Assembly (NCBI GenBank): GCA_021768245.1
Contig: JAETNO010000003.1
Coordinates: 62,001-126,000 of the forward strand
Direction of reading: 5' to 3'
Source: Bacteroidaceae bacterium
Lineage (GTDB): Bacteria; Bacteroidota; Bacteroidia; Bacteroidales; Muribaculaceae
DNA length: 64,000 bases
Part shown: positions 16,633 through 23,312 of the stretch, in pieces
Layout of the letters: every line of letters begins with the position of its first letter
How positions within the stretch are numbered: position 1 is the stretch's first letter
The notes under the pieces: generated by a model
The model's input: only the letters and a program-made list of their open reading frames with translations
Databases searched by the model: none
Told to the model about the DNA's origin: nothing
Program-made: the position numbers and the translations under genes

Positions 16633-17888
16633 TACTGAAGTTTGTTCTTTCTGAACCAGAGGTTGTTGAAGTTGACGCCGAGCGTGATGTTGAAATACTT
16701 CTCATCGAGCAGGGCCGAGGAGGTCGAACGGCGGTTGTGGTACTCGAAACCGATGTTTATGATGGTCTTCTCGATTGTCGGGAGGCCCAAGCCGCATGAA
16801 ACGCCGTAGTCATACACGTGGTTGTTCTCGACCATGACATAATCACGGTTGTAGAACCCTCCGAATCGGTAGGTAGTGCGGCGGAAGAATGAACCGTTGA
16901 GCATCCTGACCTCAGGGGTGTAGCTCACGCCGGCTCCGACACGCCAACGGTTGGCGAAGCGTGTGCGGGAAAAGTTCTCAATCTGCTCATATTTGACTTT
17001 CGCCCAGTTCTGGTAGGTGAAATCGACCTCGGCCTGTAGCTGACGGTTCCAGTCATAGGCGATGCCGAAGCCCCAGGTTTCCGGCAGTGAGAATTTGTCT
17101 TTCAGGCTAATGATGCCGGGAGCGATTGTGTCAGGCTTCTGGTCCTGATTGGTGTTGGCATATTTCAGCACGTAGGTCTTGCCGAGGAGTGTTTTTGAGG
17201 GGGAGTAGGTGAGACCGAGTGTCACGGAGTTCTTGCGGGAGATGTTGATTGTATACTGTGCGCCGAACTGCATGTGGAAGTCTTTCACCTCCATCACCTG
17301 CTCGAAAAGCGAGCTGCCCGAACTGCCGGTCTGTGTCGCATAGACATCATTGAATATATTTCCGAAAAGATAGCTGAAATTGAGACCTACCGAGAAGTTT
17401 TTGAAAGGAGTCACGCCTGCGCCGAGATATAGCTGGTTCATGCCGCCGGCTCCCTTGTGGGTAGTGGTGCCGTTTTTGATGTCCGAGCCGAATGAATAGC
17501 CTACCGAGGAGTAGGGGAGGATACCTGCGCTGACCCCGACGATGCGGCTCACGGGAAATTGCATGGTCACATAGTCGAGTCCACCGCCCCAGTCATTGTT
17601 TTTGCCGGTGTCGTCCTTGCGCCAGAACATTGACACATCGACTCCCATATCAAATAGGAAGGTCATGGAGTCGGTGGCGGCATAGGCTGCGGGATTCATC
17701 ACGTTGACCTGACGGCCTGAACGCATCGCATAGCCGACGCCTCCCATCTGGCGCTGGGCGGAAGTGGCGTTGTCGCCGAGGAGTCCGTAGCCGAATTTTG
17801 AATAGGGGCTGCTTGTATTCTGTGCGTTGACGCCGATGGCCGATGCCACGGCGATGATTGTGAGGATGAGAAGTGACTTAATTTTCAT
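16632..17888 (-). CDS. Outer-membrane beta-barrel protein (OmpP1/FadL-like)
   Basis: 418 residues with a signal peptide (1-22, ending VNAQ) and NTSSPYSKFGYGLLGDN, an N-terminus very common in Bacteroidota FadL-type barrels. Alternating beta strands run throughout. The final residues end in WFRKNKLQ rather than a terminal Phe. FadL relatives pass hydrophobic molecules through the outer membrane; the ligand here is unknown. Its start overlaps the end of coaX by 11 bases and its stop overlaps the start of lptC. Confidence 0.8.
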   Translation of the reverse strand: MKIKSLLILTIIAVASAIGVNAQNTSSPYSKFGYGLLGDNATSAQRQMGGVGYAMRSGRQVNVMNPAAYAATDSMTFLFDMGVDVSMFWRKDDTGKNNDWGGGLDYVTMQFPVSRIVGVSAGILPYSSVGYSFGSDIKNGTTTHKGAGGMNQLYLGAGVTPFKNFSVGLNFSYLFGNIFNDVYATQTGSSGSSLFEQVMEVKDFHMQFGAQYTINISRKNSVTLGLTYSPSKTLLGKTYVLKYANTNQDQKPDTIAPGIISLKDKFSLPETWGFGIAYDWNRQLQAEVDFTYQNWAKVKYEQIENFSRTRFANRWRVGAGVSYTPEVRMLNGSFFRRTTYRFGGFYNRDYVMVENNHVYDYGVSCGLGLPTIEKTIINIGFEYHNRRSTSSALLDEKYFNITLGVNFNNLWFRKNKLQ

Positions 17889-18615
17889 TGTAAAGCAAAA
17901 TTCTGTTTAAACCTTTGCTGACCAAGTGTTCGTCTACATGAACATCAAAGTCGCATAGCGATGCAAGATGGTGGCCGCAACCTCCGCCGAGCACTGTTAC
18001 AGTGCCTTCCGGGAGACGGCTGCGGTAGTATCCGATAGAGGCCACGACACTGTAGACCGAGCCGAGGGTTATCGCTTCGGCAGTGTCGCGTCCGAGTAGT
18101 GAGCCTTTGAGTGATGCCATCCGCTCCGGGAAGGGAACGAGGGGCAGGCGGGCGGTAAACTGGTTCAGGGCCTTGAGCTCCATGGTGATGCCGGGAGCTA
18201 TATTTCCTCCACGGTAGGTGCCAGTGGAGTCCACATAGTCGTAGGTGACGGCTGTTCCGGCGTCAATCACGAGTATGTCCTTCCCCTTGAAGTCGCTCCA
18301 TGCGCCGACGGCGGCTGCAATGCGGTCGGCTCCGAGAGTCGTTGGAGTGGAATAGTCTATTGAGATTGGCAGAGGGGTGGACGGCGCAAGACGGTAGACG
18401 CAGCGCGCAAGGTGGCTTAGCTTGTTGATTACAGGCCCATTGTTCTGAACCACTGAGCAGTAAATAGCCCCGTTGAGTCTGCGTCCGTTGACAAAGCGCT
18501 CTACCGACGAGGGTGTGAGTCGCGCTTCGATGACGGTGTCAACGAGCTGAGTGTCCTCCCACAGCGAGATTTTCGCTTCGGAATTTCCTTGGTCGATGGT
18601 GAGGTATTGCGACAT
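17878..18615 (-). CDS. coaX: Type III pantothenate kinase
   Basis: 245-residue ASKHA-fold kinase that phosphorylates pantothenate in the first step of coenzyme A synthesis; cytoplasmic. Visible are the N-terminal LTIDQGNSEAKISLW (phosphate 1 motif), LGADRIAAAVGA, LVIDAGTAVTYDYVD (phosphate 2) and GGNIAPGITMELKAL. ATG at 18615. It overlaps the downstream OMP gene by 11 bases. The neighbourhood with OMP, lptC and CNNM genes is a recurrent Bacteroidota arrangement. Confidence 0.93.
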   Translation of the reverse strand: MSQYLTIDQGNSEAKISLWEDTQLVDTVIEARLTPSSVERFVNGRRLNGAIYCSVVQNNGPVINKLSHLARCVYRLAPSTPLPISIDYSTPTTLGADRIAAAVGAWSDFKGKDILVIDAGTAVTYDYVDSTGTYRGGNIAPGITMELKALNQFTARLPLVPFPERMASLKGSLLGRDTAEAITLGSVYSVVASIGYYRSRLPEGTVTVLGGGCGHHLASLCDFDVHVDEHLVSKGLNRILLYNEN

Positions 18616-18685
18616 CCTGCTGAGCTGTTTTTCGGGGCAAAATTACTAATAATGTGGCAATCTCTTAGGGAAATTGACTATAAAA

Positions 18686-18703
18686 TTTTAAACAGTTTCT
18701 TAG
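18686..18703 (-). repeat. Dispersed CTAAGAAACTGTTTAAAA motif
   Basis: Intergenic copy upstream of coaX. Related copies are at 6521-6539, 20735-20754 and 21794-21812, all reading YTAAGARAYTGTYTAAA or close to it on the minus strand. Confidence 0.5.
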
Positions 18704-18722
18704 ACAGGCCCTGAGTCGGAGA

Positions 18723-19091
18723 TTATTTTTTTATTCTTGGAATCATGATGGAGGTATAGACCGTCAGCACTCCTCCGGCAAGGGTGAAGGCTATCCAGTC
18801 GGTCGCTCCTGCCGACGGAAGGAAGAGGAACACGGCTCCGACAACGAAAATCAAAGCCGTCCAGATTTCCACCCGCAGCAGTCTGCGCAGACGTAGCGGG
18901 GCATCCTTGACTGCCGGGGCTATGATGCGTCCAGCGAGGAGCGCGATGGCTCCTGCCGCATAGATATACCGGTTGTAGCTTCCGCCAATATGCACAAGGG
19001 GGAGGAAGGCGGCTGTCATTATGGCGAGTAGGCCTATCGTAACCAATACGGTCGACAGGGTGTTGCGTAGGGAGGTGTTTTTGTTATTCAT
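18723..19091 (-). CDS. Small four-helix membrane protein
   Basis: 122 residues with about four hydrophobic helices (roughly 12-32, 36-54, 74-92 and 96-115) and charged ends. No enzymatic motif and no recognised family. The ATG at 19091 overlaps the stop of the ftsB/divIC-like gene by eight bases, so the two are translationally coupled. A cell-envelope role follows only from the context. Confidence 0.75.
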   Translation of the reverse strand: MNNKNTSLRNTLSTVLVTIGLLAIMTAAFLPLVHIGGSYNRYIYAAGAIALLAGRIIAPAVKDAPLRLRRLLRVEIWTALIFVVGAVFLFLPSAGATDWIAFTLAGGVLTVYTSIMIPRIKK

Positions 19092-19374
19092 AAATGTAGA
19101 CGTCTTCGTCGGGATGCTGCATGTGGTATTGTTCGCGCACTATTCTTTCCATCGTTTCCTTGTCGGTGTCGAGTGAATGGTTGAGGTCGCGGTAATATTC
19201 AAGTGTATCGGTGGCCTCGCTGATGGCCGCCTGAAGTTCGTCGATTCGCTGTTCCTGCTCCACTGTGCGCCAGAGGGAATTCTCATTGAAGAAAAGCACG
19301 AGCGCCCCGACCACAATCGATGCGAGAAGGGTCAGGGAAAGGTATCTTTTACACCAGGCACTGAATTTGTCCAT
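19084..19374 (-). CDS. Septum formation initiator (FtsB/DivIC family)
   Basis: 96 residues from ATG 19374: a short cytoplasmic N-terminus, one membrane segment (about 10-32), a coiled coil (about 38-75, EQEQRIDELQAAISEATDTL), and a C-terminal segment RIVREQYHMQHPDEDVYIYE typical of DivIC/FtsB, ending in the characteristic acidic tail. These proteins bridge divisome components in the periplasm. A longer reading to 19563 would overlap menA and is rejected. It begins 8 bases after the menA stop. Confidence 0.88.
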   Translation of the reverse strand: MDKFSAWCKRYLSLTLLASIVVGALVLFFNENSLWRTVEQEQRIDELQAAISEATDTLEYYRDLNHSLDTDKETMERIVREQYHMQHPDEDVYIYE

Positions 19375-19382
19375 AGCTTTTG

Positions 19383-20267
19383 TCAGGATGTGCTTACCGT
19401 GATGAGATAAGCGAGTGAATATAGGAGCATGAGCACTGCCGTCATGCCGAGCAATGGATTCAACGCTTTCCCGCTGAGACGGGTGAGGCGTAGGTAGAGG
19501 GCGACATGTCCGATAAGGTATAGAGCGGGCGCAATCCACCAGAGAGGCGTTATGGCCATCCATTCCGGCAGCGTAAGCATCAGTGCGATGATGCCGTTGG
19601 CCATATAGATGGCTGACATCGGACGGGTTCCGAGCCTCACCGCAAGAGTCCGTTTCCCTACACTGCGGTCATCGTCGATGTCACGGTAGTTGTTGACTAT
19701 GAGTACATTCGCGCCCATAAGTCCGATTCCGACAGCCGCTGCGAGAAGCCACCATCCGAACACTCCTCCCATCAATAGGTATGTGAGGCAGACCGGGATG
19801 ATGCCGAAGAAGCATACCACTGCCACTTCCCCGAGTCCATGATGGGAGAGGGGAAAGGGACCGGTGCTGTAGGCCATTACTCCGAGTGCGGTTACTATGC
19901 CTACGGGATACATCCACCATTCTCCATAGAGAGCCACGAGCGTGCATCCGACGGCGCAGGCGATTGCCAGCGTCGCGAAAGTGGCCGTTTTCATAGCCTG
20001 AGGCGTGATGTCGCCTTCGGTCACTCCCCTTCGAGGGCCCTGACGTCCGGAGCGGTCCAGGCCCGACTTGAAGTCGTAGTACTCGTTGGCAAAGTTCGAT
20101 GCAATCTGGGCGAGCAATGCGAAAAGCAGACAGAGTATGGCCGGGACAGCCCGGAAATGCCATGTGGCAATCCCGAGACCGGTGGCGTAGATTACTCCCG
20201 CTAAGGATACGGGGAGTGTACGCAGTCTCATCGCTTCAACCCAGCATGCTGTCTTTGACCTTAGCAT
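19383..20267 (-). CDS. menA: 1,4-dihydroxy-2-naphthoate polyprenyltransferase
   Basis: Attaches the isoprenoid chain to 1,4-dihydroxy-2-naphthoate in menaquinone synthesis; integral membrane UbiA-family enzyme. 294 residues from ATG 20267 with 8-9 membrane segments. The first Asp-rich motif is NFANEYYDFKSGLDR and the second is NNYRDIDDDRSVGKRTLAVRLG. The alternative TTG start at 20321 overlaps the HIT gene and is rejected. It lies between the HIT gene and ftsB/divIC in one run. Confidence 0.93.
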   Translation of the reverse strand: MLRSKTACWVEAMRLRTLPVSLAGVIYATGLGIATWHFRAVPAILCLLFALLAQIASNFANEYYDFKSGLDRSGRQGPRRGVTEGDITPQAMKTATFATLAIACAVGCTLVALYGEWWMYPVGIVTALGVMAYSTGPFPLSHHGLGEVAVVCFFGIIPVCLTYLLMGGVFGWWLLAAAVGIGLMGANVLIVNNYRDIDDDRSVGKRTLAVRLGTRPMSAIYMANGIIALMLTLPEWMAITPLWWIAPALYLIGHVALYLRLTRLSGKALNPLLGMTAVLMLLYSLAYLITVSTS

Positions 20268-20292
20268 TGGCGGATTTGTTTCGTCTCCTTTA

Positions 20293-20706
20293 TTATCGGC
20301 CAGCGGTATTGAGCTCGTCAAATTTTTCCGAGACAGCTTTGGCTATGGCCTCCATCTCCTCTGCCGGAAGATTGACTTTCTTGTGGAAATCCATGTCCGC
20401 TTCCGAATTGATGGGGATAAGGTGGATGTGTACATGAGGCACCTCAAGCCCGATTACCGCCACGGCGATGCGTTTGCATGGCATGGTCTCTTCGAGGGCC
20501 TTGGCCACTTTTTTTGCGAAAAGTGTCAGGGCGCTGTAGTCGTCGTCGGAGAGATTGAATATATAGTCATTCTCCTTGCGAGGAATCACTAAGGTATGGC
20601 CGGGAGCCACAGGGTTGATGTCGAGAAAGGCGTAGTGCCCGTCGTCGGACGCCACACAGTAGGACGGAATCTCACCGTTGGCTATTTTGCTGAATATGGT
20701 CGACAT
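20293..20706 (-). CDS. HIT-family nucleotide hydrolase
   Basis: 137-residue Hint-type protein with the histidine triad HVHIHLIPI (about residues 91-99) and the N-terminal IFSKIANGEIPSYCVASDD typical of bacterial HIT proteins. Such enzymes hydrolyse adenosine phosphoramidates or dinucleoside polyphosphates in the cytoplasm. ATG at 20706, 45 bases after the greA stop. The pairing greA-HIT is common in Bacteroidota. Confidence 0.93.
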   Translation of the reverse strand: MSTIFSKIANGEIPSYCVASDDGHYAFLDINPVAPGHTLVIPRKENDYIFNLSDDDYSALTLFAKKVAKALEETMPCKRIAVAVIGLEVPHVHIHLIPINSEADMDFHKKVNLPAEEMEAIAKAVSEKFDELNTAGR

Positions 20707-20750
20707 ATTTCTTGTATTAAATCTGTCGCGGATAAAATTTAGACAATCTC

Positions 20751-21221
20751 TTAGAAATTGATTTCTACAATTTCAAATTTCATAAGGCCTGCGGGCACTT
20801 TGATTTCCACGGTCTCGCCGAGCTTGTGGCCGAGAAGACCCTGGGCGATAGGGGTACTGGAGCCGATTTTCTTTTCCTTGAGGTTGGCTTCGGAATCGGC
20901 CACGATGGTATATTCCATTGTCATGCCGTTGGCCACGTTCTTGATTTTTACGCGGTTTAGAATCTGCACTTCCTCATTGTTTAGGTTGCTTTCGTCAATG
21001 ATACGTGAGTTGGCCACGAGATCCTTGAGCTGTGCTATTTTCATTTCGAGCATACCTTGTGCCTCTTTCGCTGCGTCATACTCGGAGTTCTCCGAGAGGT
21101 CGCCCTTGTCGCGGGCTTCGGCGATAGCGGCTGATATGCGGGGGCGTTCCACTGATTCGAGAAACGCGATTTCTTCCATTTTTTTCTTGTAACCTTCTTT
21201 GGTCATGTAGGTGATAGCCAT
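20751..21221 (-). CDS. greA: Transcription elongation factor GreA
   Basis: 156 residues. The N-terminal coiled coil (about 10-75) contains YMTKEGYKKKMEEI, RPRISAAIAEARDKGDLSENSEYDAAKE and the acidic tip that reaches the polymerase active site. The C-terminal FKBP-like domain includes STPIAQGLLGHKLGETVEIKVPAG. It rescues backtracked RNA polymerase by stimulating transcript cleavage. It is the first gene of the greA-HIT-menA run, with a clear promoter at 21350-21380 and a leader of about 120 bases. Confidence 0.97.
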   Translation of the reverse strand: MAITYMTKEGYKKKMEEIAFLESVERPRISAAIAEARDKGDLSENSEYDAAKEAQGMLEMKIAQLKDLVANSRIIDESNLNNEEVQILNRVKIKNVANGMTMEYTIVADSEANLKEKKIGSSTPIAQGLLGHKLGETVEIKVPAGLMKFEIVEINF

Positions 21222-21349
21222 GGCTGTATGAATGTTGTTTTGGTTTTTATATACAGTTAAAAAAGAAGGAATCCCGAGGCTTGTGGCTACGAGACCCTAA
21301 CGAGTTTTTGTCTTATGCGGGTGTCTGTTAAATCTGAATTTGACTGATG

Positions 21350-21380
21350 CAAAGATACGGACAATAATCCGATTCCCCAA
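21350..21380 (-). promoter_or_regulatory. Promoter of greA
   Basis: -7 box TATCTTTG (21350-21357) with a TTG -33 element at 21378-21380, spacing 20 bases. The predicted start near 21343 leaves a leader of about 120 bases before the ATG at 21221. Confidence 0.7.
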
Positions 21381-21567
21381 CCTGGGTCAGCCCTATTTAA
21401 CAATATTTTGCGAATATGTCTGCTTGCCGGGGAGTGATATTTGAAGGCGCGTGATTGATTGAGGGCTGATTTGAAATTAAACATATTCCGGCTCTAAACC
21501 GTCGGGACTTCTGCGGTGTTTAACATACACAATAACTATTTGAATAATCAATTAAACAAAAGAGACT

Positions 21568-21729
21568 ATGGAAAAATACGTATGTACTGTTTGCGATTGG
21601 ATTTATGATCCCGCTGTAGGCGACCCCGACAATGGTATAGCCCCCGGCACTCCTTTTGCCGAACTCCCCGACGACTGGACTTGTCCGGAATGTGGCGTAG
21701 GCAAGGATATGTTTGAGCCTATAGAATAA
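21568..21729 (+). CDS. Rubredoxin
   Basis: 53-residue small iron protein. Two cysteine pairs, VCTVCDWIYDP near the N-terminus and WTCPECGVGKD near the C-terminus, bind a single Fe; the aromatic residues expected around the metal site are present. It serves as a one-electron carrier in the cytoplasm, often in oxidative-stress defence of anaerobes. ATG at 21568, stop at 21727-21729. No TAnnTTTG box was found upstream. A terminator follows at 21760-21799. It is divergent from greA and convergent with xerD. Confidence 0.95.
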   Translation: MEKYVCTVCDWIYDPAVGDPDNGIAPGTPFAELPDDWTCPECGVGKDMFEPIE

Positions 21730-21759
21730 AATCAGTCAATTCGACCGAAGGGATATAAT

Positions 21760-21799
21760 AAAACCGGAGTGTTCCTGCCATGGAGCGCTCCGGTTTTTT
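21760..21799 (+). terminator. Intrinsic terminator between rubredoxin and xerD (bidirectional)
   Basis: AAACCGGAG / CTCCGGTTT stem around a 14-base loop, followed by TTTTTT at 21794-21799 on plus; the minus strand also ends in several T. It serves the rubredoxin gene and overlaps the xerD stop. Confidence 0.75.
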
Positions 21800-22736
21800 A
21801 AACAGTTTCTTGATTTGCTGTGACCGACAGGTTGTTTCTGGGATGGAAGGCGAGGATGTCCTCGCGGAGCGACGAGCGGTCGAGATGGATATAGATTTGC
21901 GTGGTCGTGATGCTTTCATGGCCCAGCATTTGCTGGATGGCACGGAGGTTGGCGCCTCCTTCAAGAAGGTGGGTGGCGAAAGAGTGGCGCAGTGTGTGGG
22001 GAGATATGTTTTTCCTGATTCCCGCAGCTTCAGCGAGATCCTTGATTATCTGAAAGATTCTAACCCGTGTGAGCTTCCCTCCGCGGCGGTTGAGGAAAAG
22101 GATATTGGCGCAGTCGGGTTTCACGTTGAGATATGAACGGAATTCTTCGAGATATCGGTTGATTTCATGGATTGAGACCTCCGACATGGGTACCATCCTC
22201 TCCTTGTTCCCTTTCCCCCGGACTACGAGGTAGCCCTCTTCGGTATATATTTTGGACATTTCAAGGTCGACGAGTTCACTGACGCGTAGGCCGCACCCAT
22301 AGAGCGTCTCGATTATGGCGCGGTCGCGCTGGGCCTCGGCCTTGTCGGGATTTATGGCCGCAACCATGCCGTTGATTTCATCGAGAGTCAGCACTTCCGG
22401 CAGATGATAGCCGAGGAAGGGTGTCTCGAGAAGTTCGCATGGATTGCTGTCGATGTAGTTCTCGACCGACAGGTAATGGAAAAATGACCTGATTCCCGAA
22501 ATGATTCTTGAGCGTGAGCGGGCCGCTATCCCGAGGTCATTGAGTTCGCCGATGAATATGCGCAGGTTTTCGAGTGTGGCCTCTTCCGGCGCGATATCCT
22601 CCCCGGCGAGAAACGACAGCAGTTTCCCGACATCCCTGCGGTAGGCATCGCGCGAGTTGACAGCCATACCTTTTTCCATCTGGAGATAGAGGTCATAGTC
22701 GTCGAGCACTCGGTTGATATCGCGTATTGGGCGCAT
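21798..22736 (-). CDS. xerD: Site-specific tyrosine recombinase XerD
   Basis: 312 residues. N-terminal SAM-like core-binding domain (about 5-95) and C-terminal catalytic domain (about 115-300). The catalytic set is visible: R in GCGLRVSELVDL, H and R in PHTLRHSFATHLL, H in MLGHESITTT and Y in TQIYIHLD. With XerC it resolves chromosome dimers at dif; core rather than mobile, judging from its neighbours. ATG at 22736. The end of the gene overlaps the rubredoxin terminator. Confidence 0.93.
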   Translation of the reverse strand: MRPIRDINRVLDDYDLYLQMEKGMAVNSRDAYRRDVGKLLSFLAGEDIAPEEATLENLRIFIGELNDLGIAARSRSRIISGIRSFFHYLSVENYIDSNPCELLETPFLGYHLPEVLTLDEINGMVAAINPDKAEAQRDRAIIETLYGCGLRVSELVDLEMSKIYTEEGYLVVRGKGNKERMVPMSEVSIHEINRYLEEFRSYLNVKPDCANILFLNRRGGKLTRVRIFQIIKDLAEAAGIRKNISPHTLRHSFATHLLEGGANLRAIQQMLGHESITTTQIYIHLDRSSLREDILAFHPRNNLSVTANQETV

Positions 22737-22772
22737 TATGGTGTGGCGTTTAGGGTATGTGTGATTGCGGGA

Positions 22773-23312
22773 TTAGAAGTTTATCTCAAAATCCTGGCGT
22801 GGGAGGTCGTCGCGGCTCACCATTACGGTCATTTTCCCGTTCGTGAACGTCATTCCGTTTGTGAGTCGCGATTTTATTCCGGTTGTGAATTCGCGTGAGG
22901 CTTTGCGGATAATGACTGTGCCTTGCCGACGGAAGACTCCGTCAGCCATCCCTGCGGCTTCATGCTTGTCTCCTTCGACATACAGCAAGGGGCAGGGGCT
23001 TATGGCACTGAAATCTGCCTCGTCTGCCTCAAGTGTTCTTATCCGAGAGTCGGCGAGTCCGATAGCGGTTCTGACGGCTTCGGAGTCAGAGTCTGACAGC
23101 AGTATGATTGATGGCTGCATGTCGCAGATAATGCGGAAAATCACCTTTAGCTCGCGATATTCCCTCGAATTGATTGATATCTGTCGGATGGCGGGATAGG
23201 CATAGTACCTTCCCTTCCCGCGCAGCACGCATGTCACGAAGCGGAAGGCAAAGGGGGAATGAATCCCGAAGCCACGGCTGCGCCACGCGCGCTTTACGGA
23301 TTTAAGCATCAT
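22773..23312 (-). CDS. Degenerate methyltransferase-like protein (HSPFAF type)
   Basis: 179 residues. The N-terminus GFGIHSPFAFRFVTCV and a following Tyr-rich segment resemble Bacteroidota class I SAM-dependent methyltransferase-like proteins, which usually run to about 230-260 residues. The glycine-rich SAM motif expected next is not visible, so the protein may have lost activity. Two adjacent ATGs at 23312 and 23309 overlap the stop of the YfhO-family gene, implying translational coupling. Function unknown. Confidence 0.6.
   Translation of the reverse strand: MMLKSVKRAWRSRGFGIHSPFAFRFVTCVLRGKGRYYAYPAIRQISINSREYRELKVIFRIICDMQPSIILLSDSDSEAVRTAIGLADSRIRTLEADEADFSAISPCPLLYVEGDKHEAAGMADGVFRRQGTVIIRKASREFTTGIKSRLTNGMTFTNGKMTVMVSRDDLPRQDFEINF

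Noticed and set aside
19375..19563. N-terminal extension of the ftsB/divIC gene
   Set aside because: It overlaps menA in another frame and has no family similarity; the ATG at 19374 gives a normal short divisome protein.
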